DNA of 64,000 nt from Nitrospira sp. (GTDB lineage Bacteria > Nitrospirota > Nitrospiria > Nitrospirales > Nitrospiraceae), in assembly GCA_015903945.1 (NCBI GenBank), contig JABMDL010000015.1, positions 1 to 64,000 of the forward strand, given 5' to 3'. A program made the translations under genes and the position numbers. The notes beneath the pieces are model-generated. The model saw only the letters and a program-made list of their open reading frames with translations. It ran no database searches and was not told where the DNA came from. Numbering within the stretch: position 1 is the first letter of the stretch; every line of letters starts with the position of its first letter. Positions 34,546 to 43,040 of this stretch are shown piece after piece.

Positions 34546-36594
34546 ATGGACCATTCCGGTGCGCGACGATTTCGGCACGGTGCGATCGCAGTCCTGCTCC
34601 TTGCCTTGTCGTATCCTGTCGCGGCGCAGATGTCCTACGCCGGCGAGCAGGATGCGCTGGTCGTGAGCGACGTGGTCGTGACGGGGACCAGAGTGCCGAC
34701 AGCGCTGACTCGCCTCTCTGCCGCCGCGACGGTGTTGACACAAGAGGACATGCGCCGCACTCCGTTTCAGAACAGCACGCAGGTCGACGATCTGTTGCGC
34801 TATATACCGACTGTCCAGCCGAGCCTCCTCAGCAGCCGCTACAACCACCCGACCGCCCAATTCATCGGTATCCGCGGATTGGGAACCAGGCGCGCGCTCG
34901 TGCTGTTAGACGGGGTACCGTTGAATGACGGCTTCGGCGGATGGATCAACTGGGGACTGGTCCCTGACCGGATCGAACGGATCGAAATCATTCCCGGAGG
35001 AGGGTCAAACCTCTACGGCACCTGGGCCATGGGCGGGATCATTCATCTCATCTCGCAAGCCGGACGGCCAAAGAACGGAGCGAGCGTCGAACTGAACGGT
35101 GGATCGTTCGAAAGCCACCTCCAATCCGTTCGCGCGCAGTATGGGAACGATCGAACCGGGTGGACCCTTGGGTATCGCCATTTCGGTACGGCGGGGTTTC
35201 TCACCGTCCCGCCCTACCAGCGGGGTCCGGCTGATACGCCCGTGGGGTCGGAGCACCATCAGTTCACCGGCAAGGTCTCGCATGAGTTGACGTCGCACAC
35301 CACCGCATCCCTCTCGGGCGCCTACTACACAGAAGACCGCTCGTTTGGCACGTCCTTCAGCCGAGGCAGCCGCACGATCGGAACGGCGTCGTTGAGCCTG
35401 AAGGGAGACCACGGCTTCGGAGGGGTCTGGGAGGCGACGGCTTTCACACAATGGCAAACGTTCCGTAACGAAGTCGGCGCGGTCCTGCCCTCGCCGTTCG
35501 TCCGCCGATTCGACCAACCGGATCGGCGGCAAACGATTCCCTCGAACGACGTCGGCGGCATGGCGCAATGGACGGCGCCGCTTTTCTCGTTCTCGCGGGT
35601 CGTAGTCGGCGGCGATGCCCGCGCAATTCTCGTGCAATCGGAAGACCTGCGCGTGCCGTCTCAGACGCGAGTGGTGACGCAGGGCAAGCAAGTCGGGATG
35701 GGCGCGTTCGGCGAGTGGATCGCGGAACCCTTCGACGGCCTGGTCTTCACGGCTGGCGCGAGATGGGACTGGTGGAAAAGTTTTGACGGCGCTCGTGTGC
35801 CCGCATCGGGGCTGATCACTTCGTCTCAGGACAATGTCGCCAGCATCATCAATCCGAAAGTCAGCCTGTCGTATGGGGTCCATGACCGGGTACGGATCGG
35901 CGCGTCGGTCTATCAGGCGTTCCGTGCACCGACGCTGAATGAGTTGTACCGGGACTTCAGCGCATCCGGATTTACCTTTCGGAGCAACGACCGCCTGGAA
36001 CCGGAGCGGCTGACCGGAGGCGACATGAAGGTCGAGGTGGAGCTGCTGCCGGACGGCTTGCTCGGTGTCCGCGCCACCGGGCATTACGACGAGATCAAAG
36101 ACCAGATCCTCTTTGTGACGCAAGGGGCGACGTCCGTCCAGAGGCAAAACATCGGGAAAGGCCGATCGGTCGGCGCCGACATCGAACTGCGGAGCCGGTT
36201 GGACGATCTGACGTACCTCATGGCCGGATACTCGTTCACGGATTCGATCGTCACAAGTTTTCCCGGCGATCCATCACGTGAAGGCCTGCACATTCCCAAC
36301 GTCTCTCGGCATCAAGTGACGGCCGCTCTGACCGTCGGCCGGCCGACGGTCGCCCAGCTGACGCTGCAGGCCCGCTACCTCTCCCGGCAGTTTGCCGATG
36401 ATCTGAATCGTCAACCGATCGCGGATTTCATCGTGCTGGACCTGTCGCTGCGGAGACGGATCGCCCCCTGGGCGGAACTCTACCTCACCGGCGAGAATCT
36501 GACCGACCGCCGTTACATCGCCGTCCAAACGGGAAGTCTCAAGACGCTCGGTCAACCGCTGCTGATCTTGGGCGGCCTTCGGTTCGATTTCTAG
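34546..36594 (+). CDS. TonB-dependent outer membrane receptor
   Basis: The 682-residue protein starts at ATG 34546 (MDHSGARRFRHGAIAVLLLA); the longer frame from 34045 is a shadow of the CopD-like gene. It has a signal peptide (about 10-27), a TonB box-like VVVTGTR, a plug domain (LSAAATVLTQEDMRRTPFQN, IRGLGTRRALVLLDGVPLND, GGGSNLYGTWAMGGIIHLIS) and a beta barrel ending in LLILGGLRFDF with terminal Phe. It imports a bound metal complex or cofactor using TonB energy. The substrate is unknown; the neighbours hint at a metal. A decayed copy of its last 45 codons lies at 39979-40113. Confidence 0.92.
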   Translation: MDHSGARRFRHGAIAVLLLALSYPVAAQMSYAGEQDALVVSDVVVTGTRVPTALTRLSAAATVLTQEDMRRTPFQNSTQVDDLLRYIPTVQPSLLSSRYNHPTAQFIGIRGLGTRRALVLLDGVPLNDGFGGWINWGLVPDRIERIEIIPGGGSNLYGTWAMGGIIHLISQAGRPKNGASVELNGGSFESHLQSVRAQYGNDRTGWTLGYRHFGTAGFLTVPPYQRGPADTPVGSEHHQFTGKVSHELTSHTTASLSGAYYTEDRSFGTSFSRGSRTIGTASLSLKGDHGFGGVWEATAFTQWQTFRNEVGAVLPSPFVRRFDQPDRRQTIPSNDVGGMAQWTAPLFSFSRVVVGGDARAILVQSEDLRVPSQTRVVTQGKQVGMGAFGEWIAEPFDGLVFTAGARWDWWKSFDGARVPASGLITSSQDNVASIINPKVSLSYGVHDRVRIGASVYQAFRAPTLNELYRDFSASGFTFRSNDRLEPERLTGGDMKVEVELLPDGLLGVRATGHYDEIKDQILFVTQGATSVQRQNIGKGRSVGADIELRSRLDDLTYLMAGYSFTDSIVTSFPGDPSREGLHIPNVSRHQVTAALTVGRPTVAQLTLQARYLSRQFADDLNRQPIADFIVLDLSLRRRIAPWAELYLTGENLTDRRYIAVQTGSLKTLGQPLLILGGLRFDF

Positions 36595-36616
36595 CAGGAT
36601 GCTCCGGAGCCTACAG

Positions 36617-37870
36617 CTACGGTGTCTTCGCGCAGCGGAACCCATAGCCGAAGTGCCGGTTCATCGGTTGCGCGTTGAACCGGTGCGCGGACCGCAGAAA
36701 GTCGGACACGTACAGCCAGGACCCTCCGCGAGCAACCTTCTCCTCACCCTTGTCCGGTCCGATGGGGTTCTTTTCCGGACCGGTCTTGTAATAATCAAGT
36801 CCGTACCAATCGAACACCCATTCCCAGGCGTTCCCGGCCATGTCATAGATCCCATAGGGACTCTTTCCCGCTTCGAACGATCCCACCGGAGCCAAGGCCA
36901 GGTGGTCGTCCCAGTCCTTTCTTCCATAATTGGCATGGAGCCGAGTCGGCGCTTCATTGCCCCACGGATAGATTCGTCCATCCGTTCCCCGTGCGGCCTT
37001 TTCCCACTCCGCCTCGGTCGGCAGGCGCTTGCCGGCCCATTTGCAGTAATTGACGGCATCCTCCCAGCTCACATTGACGACGGGGCGTCGCTGATGGTGC
37101 AACTGATTCATCGTACCCCAGTCCGGGGGCTCCTCCATATCCGTTGCCTCCAGGTACCGTGCATACTGCCCAACCGTTACCTCGTATTTGTCCATATAGA
37201 ACCCATTGAGATAAATCTGCCGGACGGGTTTTTCGTCGTCACCAAGCGTGCTTCCTCTTGTGAACTTTCCTGCCGGTACCAGCACCATCTGCATGTCGAG
37301 GGCATCGGTTTCTCCCGGGGCTCCGGCAGGTATCAGTTTCTTCGATGCGGCGGAACGTGATCGTGGAAGCTTCGCCTGCAGCTGTCGGTAGAGAGACTGT
37401 TGCTCGCTATTGAGGCCCAGCTCGTTGGCGTTGTCCAGAGCCTCCTCGGCCTGCCTCATCTTCCCGCCGGCGATCAGGCCCTTTGCCTCGTTGAGGGTCC
37501 GCCAGACCGTCATTTCCTCACGCAGTCGATACACCTTCCCTTTGGTTTTCGGCAGGTAGGATTTCGCCGGCCCCGTCTTAGCGTCCAGGTCCAACGCAGT
37601 CTCGTAATGGTGTTCCGCACAGGCCCAGGCTTCTAAGGCACGACAGGCCTCCGCCAGGTTGAAATGCCCCTGGATATTGGACGGATCTTTCAGGATACCG
37701 GCTTCCAGCGACGCGCGCGCCTCCGCATACTGTTTATTCTTCAGGAGAGTTTCTCCCTTGGAAAACTCCTGCTCTCCGGCACCGGCCGCATGCGTTGCTG
37801 GAGGGGTGACGGCCATTCCCACCCCAATAACGAGACTCAACACGGTCACCAGTCCTCGCATCTGCCTCAT
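36617..37870 (-). CDS. TPR plus FGE/SUMF1-fold exported protein (paralogue A)
   Basis: Starting at 37870 (MRQMRGLVTVLSLVIG, with GGGGAGGGA upstream) the product is 417 residues. It has a signal peptide (about 1-28), a helical TPR-like part ([40 protein letters not shown]) and an FGE fold ([80 protein letters not shown]). After RGGSW comes LYVSDFLRSAHRFN, without the two catalytic Cys residues of FGE. It closely resembles the gene at 38452-39726, so the two arose by tandem duplication. The role is unknown. Confidence 0.87.
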   Translation of the reverse strand: MRQMRGLVTVLSLVIGVGMAVTPPATHAAGAGEQEFSKGETLLKNKQYAEARASLEAGILKDPSNIQGHFNLAEACRALEAWACAEHHYETALDLDAKTGPAKSYLPKTKGKVYRLREEMTVWRTLNEAKGLIAGGKMRQAEEALDNANELGLNSEQQSLYRQLQAKLPRSRSAASKKLIPAGAPGETDALDMQMVLVPAGKFTRGSTLGDDEKPVRQIYLNGFYMDKYEVTVGQYARYLEATDMEEPPDWGTMNQLHHQRRPVVNVSWEDAVNYCKWAGKRLPTEAEWEKAARGTDGRIYPWGNEAPTRLHANYGRKDWDDHLALAPVGSFEAGKSPYGIYDMAGNAWEWVFDWYGLDYYKTGPEKNPIGPDKGEEKVARGGSWLYVSDFLRSAHRFNAQPMNRHFGYGFRCAKTP

Positions 37871-38451
37871 GAACACGTCCCTCCCCCTCATGAGTGCTGT
37901 TTGGCTTCTGTCCGGCCTGAGCGACACAGAAGGACCAGCCGCCCCTCCCTCCACGGCCTCATGGCCTGGTATAATGTGGGACCGATCTGGCAGAAAGCAC
38001 TCATTTTTGTCTCAACCACGTGGCAAGTCACATGCCCGTGCTTTGGGATCTCGTGGTGATGCAAGTCCTTAGGGGTATACAATAATTCCTGTAATTCCTG
38101 AAGATTTCCGGGTGTCGAATTTCCATTGTCTCGTAGAGAATGTAGACAGTTGCTACAGGTATGATTTCCAGTCTGTCCCAGAATGCCACTCCCTCTGGTC
38201 CGCCTCCTTGTATCTCAGCGCGAAGGGTCACAGGAGGAAGTGTGTCCGTTCTCTGCCAGGTCTCTACAAGGAGTCAGATGACGAACGGACGGGCCGCCAT
38301 GCGATATCGTTCGCCTTGCAATATCGAGTAGGAAAGAAGCCCGGTCAGTCTCAAGTGTCGAAGTCACGACGCGTTGTCAGCGTAACGCCCTCGCTTGAAG
38401 ACTTGCGCGTCCCCACCGCTCATCCGATGACATTGATCGGTCTGGCAAGGG
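37871..38451. other. Spacer between the two FGE-like paralogues
   Basis: This 581-base gap holds no convincing gene; plus-strand ORFs across it have no family features. It should contain the promoter of the downstream minus-strand gene (start 37870), but I see no clear -35/-10 or sigma-54 site. A short direct repeat (AATTCCTGTAATTCCTG) occurs near 38084-38100. Confidence 0.5.
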
Positions 38452-39726
38452 TTATGAGCTCTTCGCGCAGCGGAACCCGTAGCCGAACTGCCGACCAGAT
38501 GGATCGGCATTGAAACGGAACGAAGCACGCAGAAACTCCTGAACATAAAGCCAGTTCCCGCCCCGCACGACTTTAGACTTGCCCGTTGCCGGTCCTTGAG
38601 GATTCTTCGTTGAGCTCTTCTTGTAGTAGTCATGGTCATACCAGTCGTTGACCCATTCCCAAGCATTTCCGGCCATGTCATAGATGCCATAGGGACTCTT
38701 GCCCATTTCGAACATCCCCACCGGAACTAAGGCCTTATGAGAAGCCCATTCCTTCTTGCCGAAATTTGCGTGGAGCCTGGTGGGGGGTTCGTTGCCCCAG
38801 GGATAGAGGCGGCCATCCGTCCCCCGCGCCGCCTTTTCCCACTCCGCCTCGGTCGGCAGACGCTTGCCGGCCCATTTGCAGTACGTGGCCGCATCCGACC
38901 AACTGATGTTGACCACCGGCCGTTTCTGATGGCGGGGTTGGTTCATAATGTCCCATTCCGGTGGCGCCTCCGTGCCCGTCGCCTCCAGATACTTGGCATA
39001 CTGCCCCACCGTCACGTGGTACTTGTCCATATAGAAAGCGTCAAGGTAGACGCGACGCACGGGCTTTTCGTCAGCTTTCAGGGTGCTCCCCATCGTGAAT
39101 TCCCCTGCCGGCACCAGCGCCATCGGTACATCGCGGGGATCGGTATGCAACGCCGCTCCTGCTAATCCATCTGCCTTGGGACTATCCAGCGAGGTGGTCG
39201 CACGTCGCCCGGAAAATTTCGCCTCCAACTGTTGATAGACGGCCTGTTGCTCATTGGTGAGGCCCAACTCATTGGCGCCGTCCAGGGCCTCTTCTGCCTG
39301 CTTCATCTTGTCGGGCTGAGCCTGCCCACCGGCGATCAGGCCCTTTGCTTTCTCCAGCAACCGCCACGCAGTCACTTCCTCCAATGATTGCCACACCTTC
39401 ATTTTGCTTAACCGTGGCTCTCTCCTCCCCGTGATCCTGGATTTCGCATCGAGATGCAACGCGGTCTCGTAATGTTCTTCCGCGCAATCCCAGGCTGCTA
39501 ATCCTCGACAGGCCTCCGCCAGGTTGAAATGGGCCTGCACATTCGACGGGCTTTTCATGATGCCGGCTTCCAGTGCCACGCGCGCTTCCGCGTACTGTTT
39601 GTTCTTCAGCAGATTCTCCCCTTTGGCAAAGTCCTGGTTGCCGGCGTCGGCCGCCAGCGCCGTCACGGAGTGTACCGTCATGTTCAAACATAGGGCAAAA
39701 CCCAGCATGCCAAGCGTCTGCCTCAT
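38452..39726 (-). CDS. TPR plus FGE/SUMF1-fold exported protein (paralogue B)
   Basis: Starting at 39726 ([20 protein letters not shown], with AGGAGAGGGAG upstream) the product is 424 residues, with signal peptide, TPR-like region ([40 protein letters not shown]) and an FGE fold ([55 protein letters not shown]). [20 protein letters not shown] again lacks the catalytic Cys pair. It is a clear tandem relative of 36617-37870. A palindrome (39747-39762) sits in its leader. Function unknown; perhaps a surface or periplasmic scaffold. Confidence 0.87.
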   Translation of the reverse strand: MRQTLGMLGFALCLNMTVHSVTALAADAGNQDFAKGENLLKNKQYAEARVALEAGIMKSPSNVQAHFNLAEACRGLAAWDCAEEHYETALHLDAKSRITGRREPRLSKMKVWQSLEEVTAWRLLEKAKGLIAGGQAQPDKMKQAEEALDGANELGLTNEQQAVYQQLEAKFSGRRATTSLDSPKADGLAGAALHTDPRDVPMALVPAGEFTMGSTLKADEKPVRRVYLDAFYMDKYHVTVGQYAKYLEATGTEAPPEWDIMNQPRHQKRPVVNISWSDAATYCKWAGKRLPTEAEWEKAARGTDGRLYPWGNEPPTRLHANFGKKEWASHKALVPVGMFEMGKSPYGIYDMAGNAWEWVNDWYDHDYYKKSSTKNPQGPATGKSKVVRGGNWLYVQEFLRASFRFNADPSGRQFGYGFRCAKSS

Positions 39727-39746
39727 AAACGTCTCCCTCTCCTGTG

Positions 39747-39762
39747 ACTGCCTTATGGCAGT
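39747..39762. promoter_or_regulatory. Palindrome ACTGCC-TTAT-GGCAGT
   Basis: The 6-base arms are perfect with a 4-base spacer, about 20 bases upstream of the start codon at 39726. It could be an operator or an mRNA hairpin over the leader of the FGE-like gene. No second copy was seen upstream of the paralogue. Confidence 0.35.
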
Positions 39763-39978
39763 GGGTCTCGCCTCCCGATACAGAGCACCGGCCGTCGTCG
39801 TGAACACAGGCTTCATGGTCGGGAAACCATAACATAACCGAGCCTCAGCATAAAGAAGCCTAAGCGGTTGACCAAGTCTTGTCCGGTTGATGATTCGGTC
39901 TCCCTAGAGGTCTCCGGCAGATGGCGGATGTCCGAATAGTCAGCCGATCGGGGATTGTGTCGTCTCTGAGGCGTCGCT

Positions 39979-40113
39979 GGGGGAGCGGATCGCCCCGTGG
40001 GCGGAACGCTTGATCGACGGTGAGGAAGTACTGTTGTTATGTGGCTAGAAAAAGGACGTATCAAAGCCATTGGCCAGCGGCTGTGCACCCTCGGCGGCCT
40101 CCGTATTGGTTGA
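39979..40113 (+). pseudogene. Decayed 3' end of a TonB-dependent receptor gene
   Basis: CGGATCGCCCCGTGGGCGGA here matches CGGATCGCCCCCTGGGCGGA in the intact receptor (near 36457-36476). Further on, a GGACGTATCAAAGCCATTGG...CTCGGCGGCCTCCG stretch lines up with the receptor's last codons (GGAAGTCTCAAGACGCTCGG...TTGGGCGGCCTTCG). Translated pieces read RIAPWAE and LGGLRIG, against RIAPWAE and LGGLRFDF. A TAG and lost sequence break the frame. Confidence 0.7.
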
Positions 40114-40146
40114 TCAGGCCGCCGAGAAGATGTGCACTCAGATAGT

Positions 40147-40602
40147 CTAAGGTGCCGGCTTATCCTTGTAGGTGCCGTGACCCGCCCGGCCCTTCGTCAG
40201 CGTGGTACCGGCCACCCGTGTAACGGAGATCTCCTGAGGAACGCCTTCTCGCTTGACGGTTAACTTCACGTTGGCCCCCGCTTCTCCCCGGACCATCTTC
40301 ACCGCCTCCTCATATGTCTTTCCCGAAACCGATGCGCCGTCGACGCTCACCAACTCATCTCCGTGCTTCAGTCCGGCCTTGTGGGCCGGTCCTTCAGGAT
40401 ATACGTGGCCGACATATAACGAGGCCGGATCTCCAACGCGCAAGGCCCCCATGTGGAGCGAGATACCAATCACACCATCCGAGATCTTGGCTTCGTCTGT
40501 ACGACTAGGAATCGCTCCCGGTTGATCTGCAGCATGAAGCGGACCGATCACCATGAGACTGAACACCATACCGGCTATGAGAGCCTTACTTCTGTTTTTC
40601 AT
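40147..40602 (-). CDS. Exported PDZ-domain protein
   Basis: The 151-residue product has a signal peptide (about 1-25, IGPLHAAD) and one PDZ domain (about 42-125): GVIGISLHMGALRVGDPA, YVGHVYPEGPAHKAGLKHGD, and ELVSVDGASVSGKTYEEAV followed by VKLTVKREG. No protease domain is attached. Stand-alone PDZ proteins in the periplasm usually bind C-termini of other proteins. Its upstream region is shared with the divergent cytochrome gene at 40994 and contains the palindrome TGTCGC-N5-GCGACA. Confidence 0.87.
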   Translation of the reverse strand: MKNRSKALIAGMVFSLMVIGPLHAADQPGAIPSRTDEAKISDGVIGISLHMGALRVGDPASLYVGHVYPEGPAHKAGLKHGDELVSVDGASVSGKTYEEAVKMVRGEAGANVKLTVKREGVPQEISVTRVAGTTLTKGRAGHGTYKDKPAP

Positions 40603-40752
40603 ACCTGCCCCTCCCCTTACATAAATGGTTGAAGCGAAAAACTCAGCTGCCGGCTGGAAACCATGAAGGATAGTGCCGGCATGATCAAACTAGACTCACG
40701 CTACTAGGTTTACATGAGAAATGGGTTAGGTGGGCATTAGACCTCACTCAGC

Positions 40753-40769
40753 TGTCGCCTTCTGCGACA
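40753..40769. promoter_or_regulatory. Palindromic activator site TGTCGC-N5-GCGACA
   Basis: The arms are perfect 6-base inverted repeats with spacer CTTCT. Its centre is about 124 bases upstream of the GG of the sigma-54-like promoter, a usual distance for an NtrC-type upstream activator site. A degenerate version with spacer CTTTT occurs at 47511-47527. Confidence 0.5.
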
Positions 40770-40882
40770 ACAGCTCGGTGCCGGCTGTAGAAAAAAGCTA
40801 CTTTTCTCGATCGGTTGTTCGCATCACGCGACGAAACCTGTGAATGTCCAAGGCTGATGGATATGTTTCTTGAACCCGTCCC

Positions 40883-40899
40883 GCGGTTCTCTCCTTGCA
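40883..40899 (+). promoter_or_regulatory. Sigma-54-like promoter of the class II cytochrome gene
   Basis: GCGGTTCTCTCCTTGCAC has GG (40885-40886) and GC (40897-40898) exactly 10 bases apart and a perfect TTGCA at -12. The -24 element (GCGGTTC) departs from TGGCAC. It is nearly identical to 47633-47650 upstream of tolC (GCGGCTCCCTCCTTGCAC). Confidence 0.5.
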
Positions 40900-40993
40900 C
40901 CCGTCAAGGACTGATTGGTCGAAGAGGTGGCCTATTTGTCCAAAGAGATGACGGGATGGCTTCGACCATGAATAGAAAGGCATAGCAACAGAA

Positions 40994-41458
40994 ATGAAAT
41001 CGCGCTGGTGTACGTCGGTCTTTGTTCTCTGGATCCTGACAATCACTGTTCTGGGATGGTTCTTCATCAAGGGATGGACGGCGGAGGGGAGTGACGGGCG
41101 TACGGAAATACTGCTGGCAGCTGCGGAACGTGATCAGATCCTGGCGGAAATGCGTTTGCTCTTGAAAGCGGTGGACGGCATCGTCAGAGGGCTGGGGGAG
41201 CCAAAGCGTGATTTGAAACAAATGGAAGAAACTGCCAGGGCGGTCGGGATGCACATGGCCGCGGATACGGAGCCGGCCATCATGGCCAAGCTGCCGCTGC
41301 CGTTTAAACAAATGGGCATGTCGATCCACAAGGACATGGATGTGTTGGCCGATGCGATTGAGCAGCACGAGACACCTCAACAGATTTTGCAACGGTTGTC
41401 GAGCATCACGGCCCGCTGCACGGCCTGTCATGACATGTATAGATTCAAAGCGAACTAA
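40994..41458 (+). CDS. Membrane-anchored class II (c'/c556-type) cytochrome c
   Basis: The 154-residue protein has one N-terminal membrane segment (about 8-25), a helical body (LLAAAERDQILAEMRLLLKA, LPFKQMGMSIHKDMDVLADA) and a C-terminal heme motif C142-T-A-C145-H146. A heme site near the C-terminus of a four-helix body is the mark of class II cytochromes c. The N-terminal segment shows no clear cleavage site, so it may stay anchored. It could bind gases or carry electrons; the function is not set. The gene stands alone behind a sigma-54-like promoter. Confidence 0.75.
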   Translation: MKSRWCTSVFVLWILTITVLGWFFIKGWTAEGSDGRTEILLAAAERDQILAEMRLLLKAVDGIVRGLGEPKRDLKQMEETARAVGMHMAADTEPAIMAKLPLPFKQMGMSIHKDMDVLADAIEQHETPQQILQRLSSITARCTACHDMYRFKAN

Positions 41459-41493
41459 TAGCTATCAGCGGTCAGCAATCAGCCGTAGAAAAG
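41459..41493. repeat. Partial repeat word cluster (GCTATCAGCGGTCAGCAATC)
   Basis: Directly after the cytochrome stop, iterated CAGC/TCAGCA words of the same kind as in the hairpin elements appear. I could not find a full partner arm, so this may be a half element. Confidence 0.4.
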
Positions 41494-41616
41494 AGAAAAT
41501 CGAAACACGAGCGAATCCATTTCCGATGTAGCGACTCCCACCCAATGAGATCTCCTGTCAAGGCCGGATGGCATGAGCTTCCACAGGAAGGCATGATCCC
41601 CTAACCGCCGAGAGCA

Positions 41617-41955
41617 ATGTCGCTCCGGCCATGTGTCCAAGGAGGTGCTCCATGCAGTGGAAAACGATGGTCTCAATCAATGGTGGTGGCGGCCATGCTG
41701 ATGCCCACGGGCTTCGTCACCGTGGCGTCTGCGCAAGATCGTGACCGTGACCACGATCAGCTGAAGACGCAGCAACAACTCCAAGACAAGGACCGATTGC
41801 AGACCAAGGATCAGCTGAAAGAACAAGACCGGCTCAAGGAGCAGGAGCGGACGCGGGAGCGCGAGCATGAACGGACACGCGAGCAGATCCGCATGGAGCG
41901 TCCGGAAAAGCCGCAGCACGAAAGAGCGGAACGGCCTGAGTGCGGCGGACGGTAG
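41617..41955 (+). CDS. Exported highly charged helical protein, N-terminus likely frameshifted
   Basis: From about residue 40 the product is a strongly hydrophilic Gln/Asp/Arg/Glu chain (DKDRLQTKDQLKEQDRLKEQ, then ERTREREHERTREQ) likely to form one long helix; it follows a good signal-peptide core (MVVAAMLMPTGFVTVASAQ). The start in this frame (MSLRPCVQGG) lacks a ribosome site. AAGGAGG with ATG at 41652 begins MQWKTMVS in another frame, which would give a normal signal peptide if one base were gained or lost near 41670-41680. So the gene carries a frameshift or the sequence an error. No family is recognised. Confidence 0.55.
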   Translation: MSLRPCVQGGAPCSGKRWSQSMVVAAMLMPTGFVTVASAQDRDRDHDQLKTQQQLQDKDRLQTKDQLKEQDRLKEQERTREREHERTREQIRMERPEKPQHERAERPECGGR

Positions 41956-41985
41956 TTCTGAATAGTTGTGAATTGTGAGTGCTGA

Positions 41986-42117
41986 ATGTTGCATCTGGCC
42001 AAGATCGCGCTGGAAAAAAATTTCCTGATGAAAATGAAGCAGGGGATCAGTGAACCGTTGTTCGAGAAGGCCATCTTGCATGCCATCGGTGTCGGAAAGC
42101 TCGAAAAGGCCGGGTAA
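41986..42117 (+). CDS. Possible short protein, 43 residues
   Basis: An ORF from ATG 41986 to TAA 42117 reads MLHLAKIALEKNFLMKMKQG, ISEPLFEKAILHAIGVGKLE, KAG. The composition is protein-like and helical, with alternating hydrophobic and charged residues, but there is no clear ribosome binding site. It may be the remains of a longer gene. No family is recognised. Confidence 0.3.
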   Translation: MLHLAKIALEKNFLMKMKQGISEPLFEKAILHAIGVGKLEKAG

Positions 42118-42177
42118 CGGCCCTGAATCCTTTTTCCTTGCACTGTCTCACACAGGCAAAGAGGAAAGGAGGGCGAC

Positions 42178-42366
42178 ATGAAACTCAATGAACGCTTGCG
42201 ATTGATTGCGGGGGGCTTTGTGCTGGGGGCGGTCGTTCTTGGGGCCACGGTGCATCCCTATTGGAACTATTTCGCCGCCTTTGTGGCAGTGAATCTCATC
42301 CAATCGGCCTTTACCGGCTGGTGTCCGATGATGGCACTCTTGCGAAAGCTCGGCGTGCAGGAGTAG
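42178..42366 (+). CDS. DUF2892 (YgaP-type) small membrane protein
   Basis: The 62-residue product matches the DUF2892 inner-membrane domain: MKLNERLRLIAGGFVLGAVV, two hydrophobic helices (about 8-25 and 31-47) and the conserved end FTGWCPMMALLRKLG with Cys in GWCP. In YgaP this domain follows a rhodanese domain; here it stands alone. AAAGGAGG precedes the ATG by 6 bases. The Cys may take part in sulfur chemistry, by analogy only. Confidence 0.88.
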   Translation: MKLNERLRLIAGGFVLGAVVLGATVHPYWNYFAAFVAVNLIQSAFTGWCPMMALLRKLGVQE

Positions 42367-42482
42367 CAGGATGGCGAAAATGCCATCAGGCTTCGTTCTC
42401 GCATCGCTCAGAGGCTCGAAGGGGCTGACTCCGGCGAAGCCGGTGCCTGTCCCTTTTTCAATGCAATGATCAGGGGCCGGCC

Positions 42483-43040
42483 ATGACGATTCCGCTTTCT
42501 CTTGAAGGAGCGTTTGCCAGCGAGCAGGCATTGCGGGATATGATTGTGGCGCGCAAGGTCTGTTTCGATCATGACCCGTTCTATGTGCCAGATGGGTCCG
42601 GCCGCATCATCCAAATCGGATTTCAACTCAACTTGTACGCTGCCTTTCGGGATGCCAGGCATCTGCCGATCGGGGAAGACCCTGAGCTGCATGAGCTGGT
42701 CGGAGAACTCCATCGCCTCTGCCGCGTGTTTTTTCAAACGCTGGATCTTCTGAAACCTTGCCGGTACCCGGAGCCTGCCATGCACCGTGTCGTGTATGCG
42801 CCGGAGCGCCAGTATCGGGCCGAGGTCTGTCTGCAGATTCCCATTTTCGACCGGGCACACTATGGCGCAAAACCCGATCGCCGACTCGAAGAATTGCTCG
42901 CGACGGCCGAATGCCTGCTGCGGCAGTTGGGGGCCAAACGAGGCCGATGGGATGAGGAACAAGGCGCGTCCCGATCCGGCGAGGGATGCGAGGATCGCGT
43001 TCAAGCAGCCGTAGCCCTCGGGGAGGGACCGGAATCATGA
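42483..43040 (+). CDS. Hypothetical protein in the RND efflux operon
   Basis: The 185-residue product has no signal peptide or membrane segment. It contains conserved-looking patches (IIQIGFQLNLYAAFRD, VVYAPERQYRAEVCLQIPIF) that suggest an alpha/beta soluble fold, but no family is recognised. Its stop overlaps the start of the efflux adaptor gene (ATGA), so the two are translationally coupled and it may be an accessory or regulatory protein of the pump. The start at 42483 has CAGGGG upstream. Confidence 0.6.
   Translation: MTIPLSLEGAFASEQALRDMIVARKVCFDHDPFYVPDGSGRIIQIGFQLNLYAAFRDARHLPIGEDPELHELVGELHRLCRVFFQTLDLLKPCRYPEPAMHRVVYAPERQYRAEVCLQIPIFDRAHYGAKPDRRLEELLATAECLLRQLGAKRGRWDEEQGASRSGEGCEDRVQAAVALGEGPES

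Larger units (their letters stand above)
39727..40146. other. Gap with a leader palindrome and a TonB-receptor gene remnant
   Basis: No intact gene is present in this 420-base gap. The left end is the leader of the FGE-like gene (start 39726), containing the palindrome at 39747-39762. The right third carries a degraded copy of the 3' end of the TonB receptor gene (39979-40113). Confidence 0.6.
40603..40993. other. Divergent regulatory gap (PDZ gene / class II cytochrome gene)
   Basis: No gene is visible in this 391-base gap. It contains a perfect palindrome TGTCGC-CTTCT-GCGACA (40753-40769) and a sigma-54-like promoter (40883-40899) pointing to the cytochrome gene. A similar pair lies upstream of tolC at 47.5-47.65 kb. 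Confidence 0.6.

Noticed and set aside
40650..40680. Weak GG-N10-GC on the minus strand before the PDZ gene
   Set aside because: The GG and GC pairs have correct spacing but the flanking bases (CGGC at -12) do not match the consensus.
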